Origin: Takifugu bimaculatus | Taxonomy: Eukaryota > Chordata > Actinopteri > Tetraodontiformes > Tetraodontidae | Direction: 5' to 3' | Length of the DNA stretch: 64,000 bases | Assembly (NCBI GenBank): GCA_004026145.2 | Contig: CP034995.1 | Location: forward strand, 1,478,726-1,542,725 | Made by a program: the position numbers and the translations under genes | The notes under the pieces: generated by a model | Database searches by the model: none | What the model saw: the letters and a program-made list of their open reading frames with translations, nothing else | What the model was told of the DNA's origin: nothing | Shown: piece by piece, positions 13,659-27,854 of the stretch | How the letters are laid out: each line of letters begins with the position of its first letter | Position numbering within the stretch: the first letter of the stretch is position 1

Positions 13659-16440
13659 GAGATGTTCTAAAATCTGCCCTCATCAATGACGAAAGCTCAT
13701 CGTGACGGCGTCGCCACATCAGCCCACTTCCGCCTCTCGCTTAACACTTCCTCCTCACAAAGATGGCCGACGTGTTAAAGCTTCCTTCACCGTATAAAAG
13801 TGAAGCCTGTGATCCTGCGCTGGTGACATGAAGCTACAGCTTTAGTTTATAGTGAGGGGGCTTCCTCCGTCACACGTTTCAACCCATCCCCACCTCATCC
13901 TCCATCAAAAGAGTGGCTCTGGGTTTCCAATTAACCCGAGTCTAAAAATAACGGAGGAAGACTGGGTTTAGTCTTTTAAGTCACGATGCTTTGGTTTCAC
14001 TCCTGAGGTCCTCGTCCATCTTTATATACAGTCTACGATCCATAACTGTAACAAATGTTGGAGTGTAATGAATTCTGCCCTGCTACTTAAGTAGTTTAAA
14101 AGCATATTTTTTAAATGAGTGTAAAAAAAAAAGAGATATATATACATTTTAAAAAGAAGGCGCTAACGCTTCTTTCATTGCCATAATTTGTTCACTTGCA
14201 CAGCACTGATTCCTCAGAGCGGGCTGTTTTAGAAGTTGTGTTTGTTCTTCTCTGAGCTTCTTGCAATAATGTGAAACGGTCACCAACAGCGCACCCAGCC
14301 GAGATGTGCATTTACGTAATGGTGAAAGGAGCAAACGCAAGTTTTACATCCAGCCTCTGTAGCAATAGCTGTTATTGATGACCTTCCCTGCGTTTTATCA
14401 GAAGTCCAGATTGTTGGTGATGTATGAGGAAATGTGTTTTGCACTTAACAAGTCAATACAGCGAGCTAAATGCACTCGACTGCATCTAAAAATGACCTAT
14501 TTTATGTATTTCATCAAATTTTAAGGCCTTTTTCTTCTCGCTCTCTTGAACGCACATGCATATACATACAAGTATTTATATGCACGCACAACCTTTAAAA
14601 GCTGCAACGTTGCATACAGAACCAAGAGATTAAGCTATTTCTGTCCGTGAATGGTCTCCCCCTGCTTGCCTTGTTTCCTCCTGAATCCAACACATTTATC
14701 TCTGAAGTCTACCAAGACTCTAAATTGGCCTGAAAATGGTTCTGGAGCATTACCAGGATTCCGCACTTGCACCACAGATCCGATCAGCTTGTCCAGGTCT
14801 CGATCGTCCAATAGCTCGTTGACATCAGAGAGTCTAGTTTTATTTCCAGCAGCTATTTAAACATCTTTTCTTTACCTTAAGCCATAAGTAGCAAACGTTG
14901 ACTCTGGCTCCCACGTTTCTGTTCCATAAGCAGTGACTTGACATGTATTTTTGTTGTTAATGATAGCTATTAGCCACATGCTAACTTGCCTTTTTCTTTC
15001 CCTATTTTCTGTTTCTTATTGAGTTTTGTGACTGCTCCTGAACCAGACAGCTTTATTTCACCATGTCTATTATAAAAGGTTCCAGCTTTACACTTTGTTC
15101 AACACCGTTCTGCTGGGAAATCACCCCTTAACTGTTTTTTTCTTCTCCAGTTATCGTCACTGGTGTTAGCCAATGAAGTTATTGAACAACCTTCATTGTG
15201 AATGTTATAAGAGCAGAAAACATGGATATTGGTGCAGTTGTCACCGGATAGAAACGACGGCTCGTTAAAAGCATCATGGTGGTTTTCAGACTGAAATGTT
15301 CCTGAGATACTTCAAGGTACCCGGTCCTGAACTATCTGTGGTGTCTCCTGCTCTGTCCAGACCTTCCCAGACCTCTTTATTGTTGAAATAGTATGAAATC
15401 TTCAGCATGTGTTGCCTTATAGCTACTTTGTTTAACCCCAGCTGCACATTTACATGCTCTTTCTCTGAAGCAACGCGCTAAAACAAATGTCTCATTTCCT
15501 TTTCCTGCCATCTCTTTGAGGGAAATGTCTTATCCTCCAGGGTCGCTCGCGGAGTGTCTTTGTTAACACGAGCGAGGTCGACGTGGCCTCACCTGTCACG
15601 TCGTGGACACTTTTGTTCTTGTTTCAGAACAAGAACACATGGAAGAGTTTAGTCCAAAATGATGCATCCATTCAAGAGTTTACGTGGTTCAATTCCAATT
15701 GGGGTACCTTTTCTTTAAAGGGATAGCGAGTAACTCCAGACTAAAAGAAGGAAAATAGATTTTCCAGAAACAGATGAAGGAATGTTTTCTTCACGTGGAT
15801 TTATCATTTGGAATAGTTTTTGTTCCATATATCTTAAATATCTAAGTGGTGCATAGAAGTGACTCTTGCAGTTGGTAGATGTGTTTTGTTTTTTATTTCT
15901 CTTATTGGGTAGCACTACTCAACTTAGTGGCCTATATTTCAGCATAATAGGGCTCTTGATTTTCTTATTTTCCTCTTTTAAGCCTTTTTTAAAAACCGCT
16001 TTACTTTGATATGTGATGTAATTTTCCAGTGCTAGAATTATGCGGCACTAATGGGGGGAGGAAGGATTCCTGTTGTTATGATATTCAAGATGTTTGATGA
16101 ATTTTTTGTGCTTTTATGCGTTTTATTATTTTGTACTGTACTTCAATACTTTTTTAAAATATGCATAATGATGTGACGCTGTTTATTTGAATGTCATTTT
16201 TAATGGTCCAATTTGGGTTTGATCAGAAGGTGAGCGGACAAGTTTTAATGTGTCCCGACTGCAGTTTTGTCTGTTTTACTGCTAATATGAATTATGTATG
16301 ATGATGATGATTACGTTGTAATGTATCTGATCTTCTGAAGCATGTTTTGCAAACCCTTATTGTACAGATTATGTATTCATTGTCATGTTGTTGCTTTCTG
16401 TGTGTTTCTTGTAAGAGGCTTTTAATTAAAAGGTCTTTCA
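13659..16440 (+). other. Probable cbx6 3' UTR
   Basis: No coding exon was recognised. The stretch is AT-rich with T-runs, and an ATTAAA at 16425-16430 is a plausible polyadenylation signal, which would give a 3' UTR of about 2.8 kb. The extent is inferred, not shown. Confidence 0.5.
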
Positions 16441-18310
16441 AATGCAGGGAGGGGATTCTTGGTGAGTTTCTCTTTTAAATGTTGCTCTAGAGATTTTAGA
16501 CTAAGCACACCGCTACGACAGAAGTCAGGTAAAAAGTACACAAAACTACTGTATTATCTGAAAACAAGCAGTCCCTTTATACCCACTTTGAAAAAGTGCA
16601 CGTATTAAAAAGACACTCAAAGTAGTTGCAGACGCTTTGTTGTGACTGTAGTTCCCAGATGTGCCACGTGGCGGCGCTGTTGAACCATTGCATCGACTCC
16701 CGGTCAGACGATTGTGCGGCCTGGGGTGACATTAAGGTCATTAATCCTCTCTCGGAGATGCAGTGACGACATGAATCAATATAACCTTATTTTACTTAGT
16801 TTCTGTAAAGGTTCAGCTCTCAAAACCAGGTTAGCGGGTGGTCATCTGCACTGCATGTCCATTCCCTCTTTACTCAATTTGTCAATTCTGTGGTTGGATA
16901 ATGTGGGGCTTATGAGCCAGATGGAACTGAAGTAAACAGGGTTTGATGTGTGATCTGTGCATCAGCCACCTCTGCAGATTAATGCAGAATCTAGGCTACT
17001 GGTCACAGCAGGGGAAGCCTGACCTAACTGGTGTGTGAGCGTCTGCCTCAGAGATATTTGACCTTCATTTACAAAGAGCCAGCTTATTTCTAGCAGGTAG
17101 CTTCTGATTGAAGACTGAGATGTAAAATATCTTAATCACATTCCTTTTAGGAGAGGGATGGGGTGGGTAGACTCCTATTATTTGTTAAAATATTAAGGTC
17201 AGATGTTTAAAATGTAACTGAGACATTTTCTTTTCTGGATGTCGATAATGTCTAATTTTCAATTTACTCAAAGTGAGCTTAATAAACTTATATAAATATG
17301 TTAAGCGAGCCGGTGTATCTGTGGGGTTTTAAAATATACATCACAGCAACTCTTTGACCAAAAGATTAATCATTTCTCTTTTTTCGGTAGTAATTCAGAG
17401 CTGAAATGCATCATCTTTGAGAAAGAGTCTTAGATAAAGCCGTGGTGCCAGGGTCAGATCACTTCTTTTGGCGAGTTTCTGCAGACTAAATTCTCAGTTG
17501 TTCTCTTCCTCCCACTCAGTCAAAGAAAACTACATTTTTTTCATATTTTAACATATTGTCCTCGATTTTTGAAACAAGGACAACTAATTACTTTTTTAGT
17601 TAACAAAGTCTTATACACCAAACAAGTCCATAATGAGATATACAGTATTTGTATAATGTAGTGAAGGCGATTACTCAAACTCGCATGCTTTTTTTATGAA
17701 ACCTTTTTTCACCCTGACTAAGGAGTAAAGCTCCAGCTCCTAATGAGCGGAAGCGCGGGAGGCAGGAAAGGGTGGGGCCAAACACGTCACTACAGATGGG
17801 AAAAATAATGAAAGCAAGTCTACTTTTTATTATCATTTACCACAAAACATGTGCTTACTCGGTCTTTCTCTTTGTTTTTGTTCCTTACACGCACGCACAC
17901 ACGCACGTTGACACATCACCTCAGCTGCGATTGACGCAGGCAGGATTGAAGTCCTCGCTCCTCCCCTCGCCACGGTCCCCATAGTAACGTGCGGAGGAGA
18001 GCAGCGTAGCAACACGGAGACGGTGAGGGAGCATCTGTGGTCCAGACGGCGCGGTGCCATCCAGAGAGGGCGGTGAGAGGAAACCAGCGGCGCCTCCGGC
18101 CCCAGGCAGCATCTGAGAGTGAGTTCATGGCGTTTGATCGTCAGCAGCCCTAGATTCGAGTTCTGGTTCCTCCGAGGTGTCTGACTGGGTTCAGGTTATT
18201 GGTAGGTCGTGATGATGTAGATCTCCTTCACGCTGCTGTTTGTCTGTTTTTCTCTCCACTTGTCTTCTCTCTTTTCCCGGAACCTTTCCTCGTCCATCTC
18301 CTCAGTCATT
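16441..18310. other. Intergenic, upstream of nptxr
   Basis: No exon or mobile element was recognised in 16441-17900. From about 17930 to 18200 the sequence becomes GC-rich with several CpG and GGCG blocks, consistent with the nptxr promoter and 5' UTR. Confidence 0.45.
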
Positions 18311-19574
18311 ATGAAGTTTATGGTGGTTCTGGTGGGAGCGGGCGCCCTCGCCTTCCTCGGGGCGGTCATCTGCATCATTGCCAGCGTGTATCCCCGGAAA
18401 CGCGCCGCGCCTCTCAGCGACAACGGAACCTTGACCTCGGAGACGCTTCTCCAGCCACTAGAGCCCGGCTCGGTGGCTCATGCGGGGCCCCTGGGGGCTC
18501 TGCACGGCGCCGAGTCCTATGGTGGAGGGAACGGACTCGGCGGCATCGGGCTGGAAGTCCCCACTCTGAATGAGCTCAACCTCGGGGAGGACATAGGTGG
18601 AGGCTCCGCCAAACAGTTCAGCTTCAGCCGCTTGATCTGCACACCTGTCCCGGCCGGAGACTGCAACACCAAAGACATGAGGCAACGGCGGGAGCAGCAG
18701 CAGCAACAACAGGCGGACGATCCGCTGTTTGGTGCCGTGGAAGAGGACTGGACGTACCTTCGGACCACCGCGGAGGAGCTCCGCCAGATGGTTCTGCAGC
18801 AGAACGACCAGATCCTGATGGACCACCGGACCATCCGGGAGCTGACGGGGAAGCTGAGCGAGTGTGAGAGCGGCCTGGAGGACGAGAGGAACGTCCCGGA
18901 GCGCAGCGTGAACGTGTGGAACGGCAACCGCCGGGTCATGGCCGGGGATGATGTCAGCTCTTCGGCCGCGGCTCAGCTGCAGACGGCGCGGGCTGTGGAG
19001 GAGCTGGCCCGGGCCATCATGGACCTGCAGGACCGCATTGAAAAACTGGAGGTAACAGGAAAACAAATTAAAGCAGTTTTTTAAAAAAAAAAGAAAGTAC
19101 TTTGGTAAAACCTGTTGAGAGCATTGATAAAATCCTTCCATAATGATTTAACTATTTTTATGAAGCCTGTTTGGATTCACTCAGTAGTGTCTTTGAAATA
19201 ATTATATCAGGATATACAAACCACTGGATAAAACAGTCAACACCACAACTTCCAGTGTCCACTTGTAAAGATTACAGATTATTTGTTATTGTTTTAATGC
19301 ATTTTCCTGATATTTATCTGCCATATTCCCATCCTCTTTTTCATTCCCTCCCTCTTTAATCACCACTTCTCCTAGCCGCTCCTTGTGTCTTTGACGACCC
19401 GTGGGAAATCTCTCCACCTGCCCCCGCCTCCTTCCACACCCCCTCACCCCCCACCCTGCATCATGCTCGCACACACTGTGTCAGCCACCCTCTACCTTTC
19501 CATCCGACAGCAGGATGAAGTTATAAATAAAATATGAAGCTGCTTGGACCTGAGAGAGGGTGGTGTGTGCATGT

Positions 19575-19641
<67 letters not shown>

Positions 19642-22600
19642 GCGTCGTTGTCAGCCCTCACTAAGCAAAGAAAGTTACAAGGTTGTCTCTCTGTCTCTCT
19701 CAGGGTGAATTTATATCCTTGACGTCCAGTCCTGCCTCAGCACCTCTCCATGATATCATATATCACTCTTCACATCCCTCTTTTATCTGCTTGCCTCACA
19801 CCTCCTGGTTTCTTTTTTCACCTTCTGCTCCAATATTAATGCTAAAACTGTTGGGTTGCTGTTTTGCTTTTTATCAATACAGCACCTCTGACTCTGATGT
19901 TTCTTTGTCATTTTGTTGTTTTCCTGCTGTTTTAAGCTCCCAGTGAGAAACAAAAGCTAAAGAAAACAAGTCTTCTTTTCTGTCCATCTAATTAAATCGA
20001 GCCCCTGGTCTCCAGTAAAGACGGACAACATGTTTCATCTGGATCATTTTGTCGATTGAAGCCTTCAGCCGGTCATTAGTCAGCCAGGTCGATCACCATC
20101 AGCCCAAGGGACAATCATTGGGTCAATATATTAAGTGTTAACGAATGGAACGAAAAGACAATTTTATTTGACGGTAATTCTGAGACAAGTAGGCTGAAAG
20201 GCTAGAAGAAGGTTTGGGTGTTACTGTAGATGCTCATTGCTCCTACTAATTACTGCTCTGCTGAATCTCTGTTACAGTTAAATTCTAACCATGTTAGGCC
20301 GATGGTAACGACCATGATGTACTGCTGCTTTTCTCCCATCCACAACACTGAGTTTTACAGTTCTTGTCATTTCAATTCACACCGTTCCGCTTGTTGGTTT
20401 TTCTCCGCTCTGCTGCAGGCGGAAATAGGTCCTGCTGCCTTGAACCTCACTGATTCATCCCTGGGTTCCAACAGCGGCGGTGGTGGTGGCAGCAGTGGCG
20501 GTGGCGGTGGCGGCAGCTCACATGGCAACGCAGCAAAGACTCCTTCTGCTGGTGGTGCTCCCTCTCACAGCGGAGGACCTCCCCCGGGGGGTCGCCGTCC
20601 CGCCTTTCCTTCTTCCCCTGCCTCCAAACCCTCATCAAAGGCCACCCCCGGCCGTGCAAAGAGCACATGGAGAGTGGAGGACCTGGAGGGGGAGCTAGAG
20701 AGGAAGATCAAGATGTTGGAGAAGGAGCGTCAATCGATGAGGAAGGAGACGCAGGGCCAACACGAGAAGATTAACCACGGTCTGGACACCGTCAACCAAC
20801 GCATCAGTGAGCTGGAACACAGTGAGTCTTCAACAGGGCTGTCCATGGTGGGTGGGGGGAGTGGGGTTAATAGAAAATAAGAGTCCAAATTCTATTTTTT
20901 ACCTGCGCTCCTCTTCATTTTTCATCTCAGTGGTTTTCTATTCTTTATTAAGGAATCAGTGTGGTTCATAAAATGATCCTGCATTTATTCAGCTGCAGCT
21001 CTGTGTGTGGAAGAGGACCGTTGCTCTTTGGTTGTTGAACAGACGTGTGGATGAATTGAAGTGCGCGGCTGTGCTGCCGAGCCGATGCTTGAGTGTATCA
21101 TACTAGAAGGCTAAAATGAAACTTTAATGAGCACCGTGGGTGAACTGGGTCATTGCAGCAGCAGAGAAAAAGCTGTAGATTAAAATAAGATGATTAATGA
21201 GCGCCAGAGGTTGTGAAATGTCAAACAGGGCTTACAGAAAATACCCCATAAAAGATGGAATAAAAGACTACTGAAGCCTTCATTCATTTAGTACTTTGAC
21301 TTGTAACCTGTAAATCACTGACATTTATAAGGTTGAGATTTATGGGAAGGAGTTTTACAGACGACTGAAGGTTCCTCTGACAGCTTGTTTTCTTTTAAAG
21401 AGACTGAGAGTTTCTGAGGCGAAGAGAGAAATATTGAAAAGTCAGAGGAAAGTACTTCTCCATTCTGTTTTTAGAACTCTGGCTGTCACTGCATCCCTGT
21501 TAAGGCTCCATGGCCTTGAGTTCTGGAGGCTGATCATTACTTGAATGCTTTTTTTGCTCTGTGTGTGTGTGTGTGTGTGTGTGTGGGGGGGGGGGGGGGT
21601 CTGTCTGTCTGTCTGTCTGCATGTACATGCTCATGCATTAGCTGAAATGACAAAGATAGAAGAGAGACGCCATTGTGTTTGTGTGAAGTGTCCATTTTCC
21701 CCCAATCTGACTGCCTCTCATCATGTGTCCTCTTTTCACAGCGCTGGTGGAACCATCCTTCCCCGAAGGCTTTGTCCTCTCCTTCCCCATGCGCACCAAC
21801 TACATGTACGGCCTGGTGAGGAAAGAGATAACAGAGATGTATGCCTTCACTGCCTGCTTATGGCTGAAGGCCAAAGAAGGGGGCATCGGGACGCCGTTCT
21901 CCTACTCAGTCCCTGGACAGACCAATGAGCTGGTGCTGCTGCAGGGAGTCCGCAGCCCCGTCGAGCTGCTCATCAATGACAAGGTGGAGAAGAGCTTGTA
22001 TCACTTTTGATATTCTATGAATTATTCTTCTATTTTATGCACATATTTTACACAAGCATAATTTTTTGAGGGGAAAATGTTGGCTTTTAATCATTATAAA
22101 TGGTTTTATACCTTAGAAGAAGCAGCAAAAGTGCATTAGTGTCCACCTTCAAGTGATCTCCCATTAAAAAATGCCCTCCTCTTGTGCTGAGGCCTTTTTG
22201 TGATTCACAGATTTGGATGAGCGATCAAAACATGTTCATCAATGTGACGAGCCAGCTCCATTATGCTGCATTACATAAGTGTCACAGAGAACCAATAGAC
22301 AAGCCATAAATGTTAGTTCCAGTCAATATGGTGTGGATTTGAATATTAATTAGGTTTCAGGTGGGTGAGAGATGTGTTAAGCATTGAATATCAGATAATA
22401 AGACTCATTTATCACCAGAGAAATAATGAAACCCATTTTTCCCCTCGAATAACATTAAGTGTGTTGAAGCTGCTAATATAGGACATCAGAGCCCATTGCG
22501 CGCTGAGCATCGTGTTACTGCTGTGGCTTAAAGCAAATGTACGAGCTGAGCGCTGAGCAGCCGTGGTTCCAGACCATGGAGACTGCTTACATGCACAGTT

Positions 22601-24164
22601 CCCATGGCAGAGAATGAGAAATGGCGTTGGAGGGAAGGTTGCAACTGACCACAGAGCAGAGTTTCCATTGCTCACCCTGTTTATGATGTGGGAATCAGTT
22701 GTCAGTCTTCATATGCTGTATTAATTACTAATATGTGGTGAAAGTGACCAAGACGTAGTACCAAACTAATAAGTTCCCTCAGCCATCTGGGTAATTTCGA
22801 GCAGAACGCAGCTGTTATTTGTGACAATTCACCCTGTGTTCATGATGAAGTCAATGTTTTTCCAACAAAATGGGCTGTTAAACTTATATCAGCAACATTT
22901 CCAAAGTCACAGAAACATTGCTGAGGCACATTTAGCTCAGGAGAACTTTCAGGTAGGTAAAGTTGTGAATGAAGTGCAGAGGCTCAATGATGTCATAATC
23001 AGCAGTCAGGAGGTCATGCACTGTAAAATCGGATTCAATGTTCTGCATGAAAAGGTGATGCTACAGTGTGAGTTATTCGGAATACGGCGCATCTGAAGCT
23101 ATGTGTGATACCACCTCAGTTCATGTAGGTGGCGCAGCTTCCGCTGTCCCTTCCACAAGACCAGTGGCAGCACATCTGCGTCAGCTGGACTCTGAGGGAT
23201 GGGGTGTGGAAGGCCTACCAGGGGGGAAAACTGAAGGGCAGAGGGGAGGGACTGGCTGCCTGGCATCCCATCAAACCAGGGGGAGTCCTCATACTGGGAC
23301 AGGAGCAGGTGAGATGGACACAACCACCCGCTGCTGCTTAATGGTTGGACTGAGCTTTAACTCCACCAGATCTTTACACATGAACAGACTGGAGCCTAAT
23401 TGTGTTCATCCCTCGCACTGGCTGCTCTCCTTCATTAGCAAGACACCAACATTACGTAACCTTTATGAAATCACAATGTTATCCCGCCTCTCCGGTGTCA
23501 GATGAACCACCCGAAGCTCATTCTGCAGCCCGTGGCCCTTGCATAAGGGATAAAAAAAGCACAGAGTGGGGAGTGTAATTCTGCAAGATGTTGCAATGAT
23601 GTCATGAGAGCGAGTGAGCAAGCAGGCGCTTTATTAATCTGTATTGATAAAGGATAAATTGCTGTTGTGTGGACCAGGTGACCAGTTTTTGTAAGGGAAA
23701 ATCCCAGGACATCCTCTTCAAAAGAATGCTCTGAAAGGGATAAACGTGGTGTAATTATAAAATGCAATATTTCTGCCTCTGGGTAAATATAAAGGTGCTT
23801 CTTTACTCTTCTGTTGACATAACGAAGACCAGTGTCGTATCTCACCAGGGATGGGCCAAATGAAATCTCCATTCCATTTACTGTAAATCTAAATTTCACT
23901 CTCTCTTCCTGTTGTCAGGACACATTAGGTGGCCAATTTGATGCCTCGCAGGCTCTAGTCGGGGAGCTGTCCCAGTTCAACCTGTGGGACCGGTTGTTGA
24001 AGCCAGCAGAGGTGGCAGCCCTGGCCGACTGCAGCTCGTTTGCACTGGGCAACATCGCCCCCTGGACCGACCACGACGTCGATGTTTATGGCGGCGCTAC
24101 CAAGGAGTCCTTGGACCCCTGTCACGCTGCCCAGCGGTCCAACCCCTCCAGCTCCAAACAGTGA
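18311..24164 (+). CDS. nptxr: Neuronal pentraxin receptor
   Basis: Type II membrane pentraxin that clusters AMPA receptors at synapses with NPTX1/2. Five coding exons: 18311-19051, 20419-20821, 21742-21983, 23129-23308, 23919-24164, about 603 residues. The start MKFMVVLVGAGALAFLGAVI gives an uncleaved signal anchor (about residues 5-28), which separates NPTXR from secreted NPTX1/2. Coiled-coil segments follow (ELRQMVLQQNDQIL, TIRELTGKLSECESGL, RIEKLE, KIKMLEKERQS). The pentraxin domain starts near residue 386 (FPEGFVLSFPMRTNYMYG, YAFTACLWLK, FSYSVPGQTNE) and carries the pentraxin signature HICVSWT near residue 477. It then runs to GQEQDTLGGQFDASQA and FNLWDRLL. It is about 100 residues longer than human (500 aa) because of a polyGln run, Gly/Ser runs and a Pro-rich linker in exons 1-2. 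A polyadenylation signal AATAAA is at 24418-24423, with another at 24959-24964. Confidence 0.96.
19581..19640. repeat. (GT)n microsatellite in nptxr intron 1
   Basis: Thirty uninterrupted GT units, with imperfect TG flanks on the left. The rest of this 1.4-kb intron shows nothing notable. Confidence 0.97.
21561..21619. repeat. Compound repeat (GT)n-(G)n-(CTGT)n in nptxr intron 2
   Basis: GT repeats run directly into about 15 G residues and then CTGT tetramers. Long G-runs like this are prone to length error in sequencing. Confidence 0.95.
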
Positions 24165-26194
24165 ACGTGGGACAGGCCAGCAGAAGGTGTTTGTGTTTGA
24201 TTTCGATGCAGATGTTTAATGGTGTATCACACTGGAGTTTACAGCTTATGTGACGTTGGGAAGCTTGCCGATGGACTGTGTTGTGATGGAGCTTTTAAGC
24301 CATTGCGAGCAGTGTACGTGTTGTTTTTAGTGTTGATGTGTACATTTCTGTGTTTATTTGTGCAGAGAGTTTACTCACAGGCCACCTGCTAAGACCCTGA
24401 AGTGAACAGGACTATAGAATAAAGGAAATATCACTCTATTTTCAGATAAGATTCTGTTGGGTCTGTTGAACCCAGTTGTTCCGCCAGAGAGCAACACTGG
24501 CAAAACAATTCCAAACAAAGTGTTTGGATTTAACTGCATTTGATCCTGTTTGTGAACCTTACGTTCTGTACGTGTCCCATGATTAGGTAAATGGAAACAG
24601 TGGTCTGATAAATGTATATTGTGTATCGTGTCCGTGTTCAAGTTGCTCTGTGCCATTCTGACCCACCCCCCATCTCTCGCAGCACAGCTCCGGCTTCGAA
24701 ACCGCACCAAGCCTAAGTGTGAACCTGTGTCACAGCTTTGATTGTAAACCAGAGTTAATGTTGAATGTATTTGCATGAACAAAGTCACATTTCCTGTCAA
24801 GAAAGAAACTTAAAACCGCCCCGGTCTCTGAAACGATGCCTCTCTGAAACAGAATTCTATAAAATGGAGGGTGGTGCAAAGCATGACGTGGACTGACTCC
24901 ACCATGGCTATTTTGTACCTGCAAGAAAGCTCAAGAACAAACAAGCCTATGTGTGTAAAATAAATAGATACACTTAAAAACATGTTAATATTGCAGAATT
25001 CTTTTGTCCCTTTCATATTCTTGATAGTCCCTCTTTTGTAGGCAAACAAGTACATTTAAAAAATGTTGCTACATTGTTTCCACTCATTTTAAACTAAGAA
25101 AACTAAGATCTTCAGCTTCAGTTTATTTTGGCTGAGTTGTAGCTGTCACAGTAATCAGTGCTGATTCCTAATTATTATTTTATTTTCACTATTTTATTAA
25201 CCACTCAGTTTCTTAACTAACATTAAATGAACTTAAATGAATCAGATTTGTTGTTATTGTATTAAATAAATAAATAAATCAAGTTCCAAATGGGAATATA
25301 TATTAAAAGAATAAGAAACCACATTTTGATTGTATACAAATAATGTAACAGCCATCAAGGACATGCATGCATGCATTGTGGTGTTTTTCATGAGAAACAA
25401 AACACACACAAACACACAATGTGTAGTAATGGTTTAAAAGATGATCAGAAAAAAGTAGCTGCATTGAAACATCTGGATGAAACCTCTTCAAGAGCCTTTC
25501 AGAAGACCAGTTCCATTCATCTCAGGCACTTAACGCGAGTATAGTGCAGTTGCTAAGGAAACGCAGTGCTGGAGAGTTAAATGTCATGTCAAACATGTGA
25601 TTTGAAACCCCAGAACAAAGAGGAGCCTGAGAGCTCAGAGAAACATGTTGTGTGTGTGTTTGTGTGTGTGTGTTTGTGTGTGTGAGCTCACTGAGGGAAG
25701 CAGCAGACACCACAGAAAGTCTGATCTTTGACGCAGACATAACATATTAGTCACGTTTACAACTGCAGCCGTCGTGACTGCAGAGCTGCCCACACGCACG
25801 TTTGAATCCTAATTGTGATCACATGTTTCAACCCACAGCTACTGTTTACAGTTATCGATCCCTCCTGTTTTTGAGCTTGAGCCCCCATTTTCTTTTGTTC
25901 TGCTTTTTCCCACTGGGCTTGAAATCTCTCTGATGTTTTATCAAAATAAATCACACTATCACGCAAAAGACTTTTTTTTTTTTTGCTGCAGGTTTGTAAG
26001 TCAGTTGATCCTCACCTAGGGTCTAAGCGGGAATCTACTAATTTCAGACATCTCATAATAAGGCCAAATGAATTTAAGGGCAGATATATAGAAACCAACA
26101 TTGATGACTGTTGCCTCTGATTGATTCTCATCTTAATTGTTAATAATAATGTAATTATTAATGTAATTAGTGAAGAATCTTGTGAAGTTTTGAG

Positions 26195-26455
26195 AATAGA
26201 AGGAATGAGTGGCTCCACTATGGGCTAGGAAGGTTTCTGGTTCAAGTCCCAGTGGCAGGGCCACTGAAAAGTGAAATGGTAGCAGGAGAGGTGCCAGAAC
26301 AGGATTTCAGAGCACTGCCAAGGTGCCCTTGAACAAGGAACCAAGGTACCTTCTACCAAGGGAGCTTACTCACTCTGACATCTCTCCTTAAATGACTGTG
26401 TGTTTACAGCATGTTCATTTAAACTGCATGTGTATTGTGTGTAATAAACAGTGAT
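26195..26455 (+). mobile_element. Possible tRNA-derived SINE relic
   Basis: Contains a good RNA polymerase III B-box (GGTTCAAGTCC, about 26240) and a block resembling the AGGTGCCCTTGAGCAAGG core shared by several fish SINEs, here AAGGTGCCCTTGAACAAGG. A loosely TG-rich 3' part follows. No clear A-box, tail or target-site duplication was identified, so the limits are approximate. Confidence 0.5.
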
Positions 26456-26764
26456 TTCCCCTCGGTGTGATTAATAGTCTTCTTCTTGGAGCCTTATGGG
26501 TCCCCTTTATTAAGCTATCAGACTGTCCGTCCAAGTTTGATTGTAGTAGAGTTCCACTTCCTCTACAACCTTCATGGTTTTGCCTGCAGATCTAACTCTA
26601 AATTCTATAACATATACATCAAATTGTAGTTATAGAAAGATGTTTGTGCTACTATGGAAGGGATTAAGCAGCCTGGTGAAAAACACCCATGTGCCCAAAG
26701 TTTTGCCCAAAGTTTAAAAAAAAAAAAATCCCAAGAACTTGCAATAGAGAGCGTTTGGAAATGT

Positions 26765-26808
26765 GAATGACTGAATGACAAAGTTAGAATGACTGAATGA
26801 CAAAGTTA
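26765..26808. repeat. Exact tandem duplication of a 22-base unit
   Basis: Two adjacent identical copies (26765-26786 and 26787-26808) of GAATGACTGAATGACAAAG plus TTA. No function is apparent. Confidence 0.95.
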
Positions 26809-27550
26809 AAAGGTTATAGCTGTCAATGCTCAGAGAAAAGGTCTCAAGAATAATGAAAAATATGATACATTGCATATGTAGAGACCAAGAGCTGGGTGAT
26901 GATAAGAATGTGTAACAAACAGAAGAGATCAGAAAATGCACCGGAATGGTTTTTGGCACTGTGTGTAAAGGCTGAGGTGTGTTTCCAGGGAAAGCCAACT
27001 AATCATGCAACACAATAACTTCTGCTTGGTGAAAACTGCCCCTGGGGGGGGGAAGACAAGGAAGGAAAGAAGCAACTGTCCTTGTCCCCTCTGACCCTCC
27101 CAAAAAAATGGGCCAGAACATTTTAGAAGCATAAGCTGTTGCTTTTCAATCATTTAATGGCTCACTACAGAGGCAGCAGAGGTGATTTTATAAGAGCATC
27201 TATTCTGCTCTTGCATAAAAGAGGTCGATAGAGGCAGAAAGGAAGAAGAGAAAGATTACTGCACTAACTGTTTGCTTTTCCAGGGATTGCTAATCATCTG
27301 AATGGATGCCCAAGCTTGTAGTGTTATATTTCACTCGAGATTACTTTGCTCGGCTCATCAAACTAAATGCACAACTCAGGTTAATAGATACAACATGCAC
27401 ACAGAGAATCTAGGACTGAGTGCGATTTGGGGAGTGATGGTGTGGGAAGCATCAATTTGAGGTCAGAAACACCACCTGAGGATTCCATACAGCTTTTTCC
27501 ATGAGAATTTGGGTCATATTCAGTAAGAGCGCTCACAGAAAATAAGCTTT

Positions 27551-27576
27551 ACACACGCGCGCGTGCGCGCACACGT
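27551..27576. repeat. Alternating purine-pyrimidine tract, Z-DNA candidate
   Basis: Twenty-six bases of perfect purine-pyrimidine alternation with a CG-rich core (CGCGCGCGTGCGCGC), about 300 bases upstream of the inferred dnal4 first exon. Confidence 0.8.
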
Positions 27577-27854
27577 AGAAAGAAAATTGTTAATGTAATT
27601 TTTAGGAAAGACTTGCTTGATAAGTCAATAACAGTGCAAGGGTTCATAGTCAGTGCATAACATTATAGAATAATGTAATTTCAGAACAGTTGGGGGTGTT
27701 CAAAATACAAAAATATATAAAACGTATAACACGTATTCAATATAGATGCTTTCCGGAAGTTCCTTGAATTGTTTGACAGTACCTGAGCCAATAGAAAGGG
27801 AGTCAGCCATAAGTGGGCGGGATCATCTTTGCACAGACATCAGTTGTTAAAAAT

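Larger units (their letters stand above)
24165..27840. other. nptxr 3' UTR and intergenic spacer
   Basis: No coding exon was recognised on either strand. Contents: nptxr 3' UTR (polyadenylation signals at 24418 and 24959), an imperfect TG repeat at about 25647-25686, a possible SINE relic at 26195-26455, a duplicated 22-mer at 26765-26808 and an alternating purine-pyrimidine stretch at 27551-27576. Confidence 0.5.
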
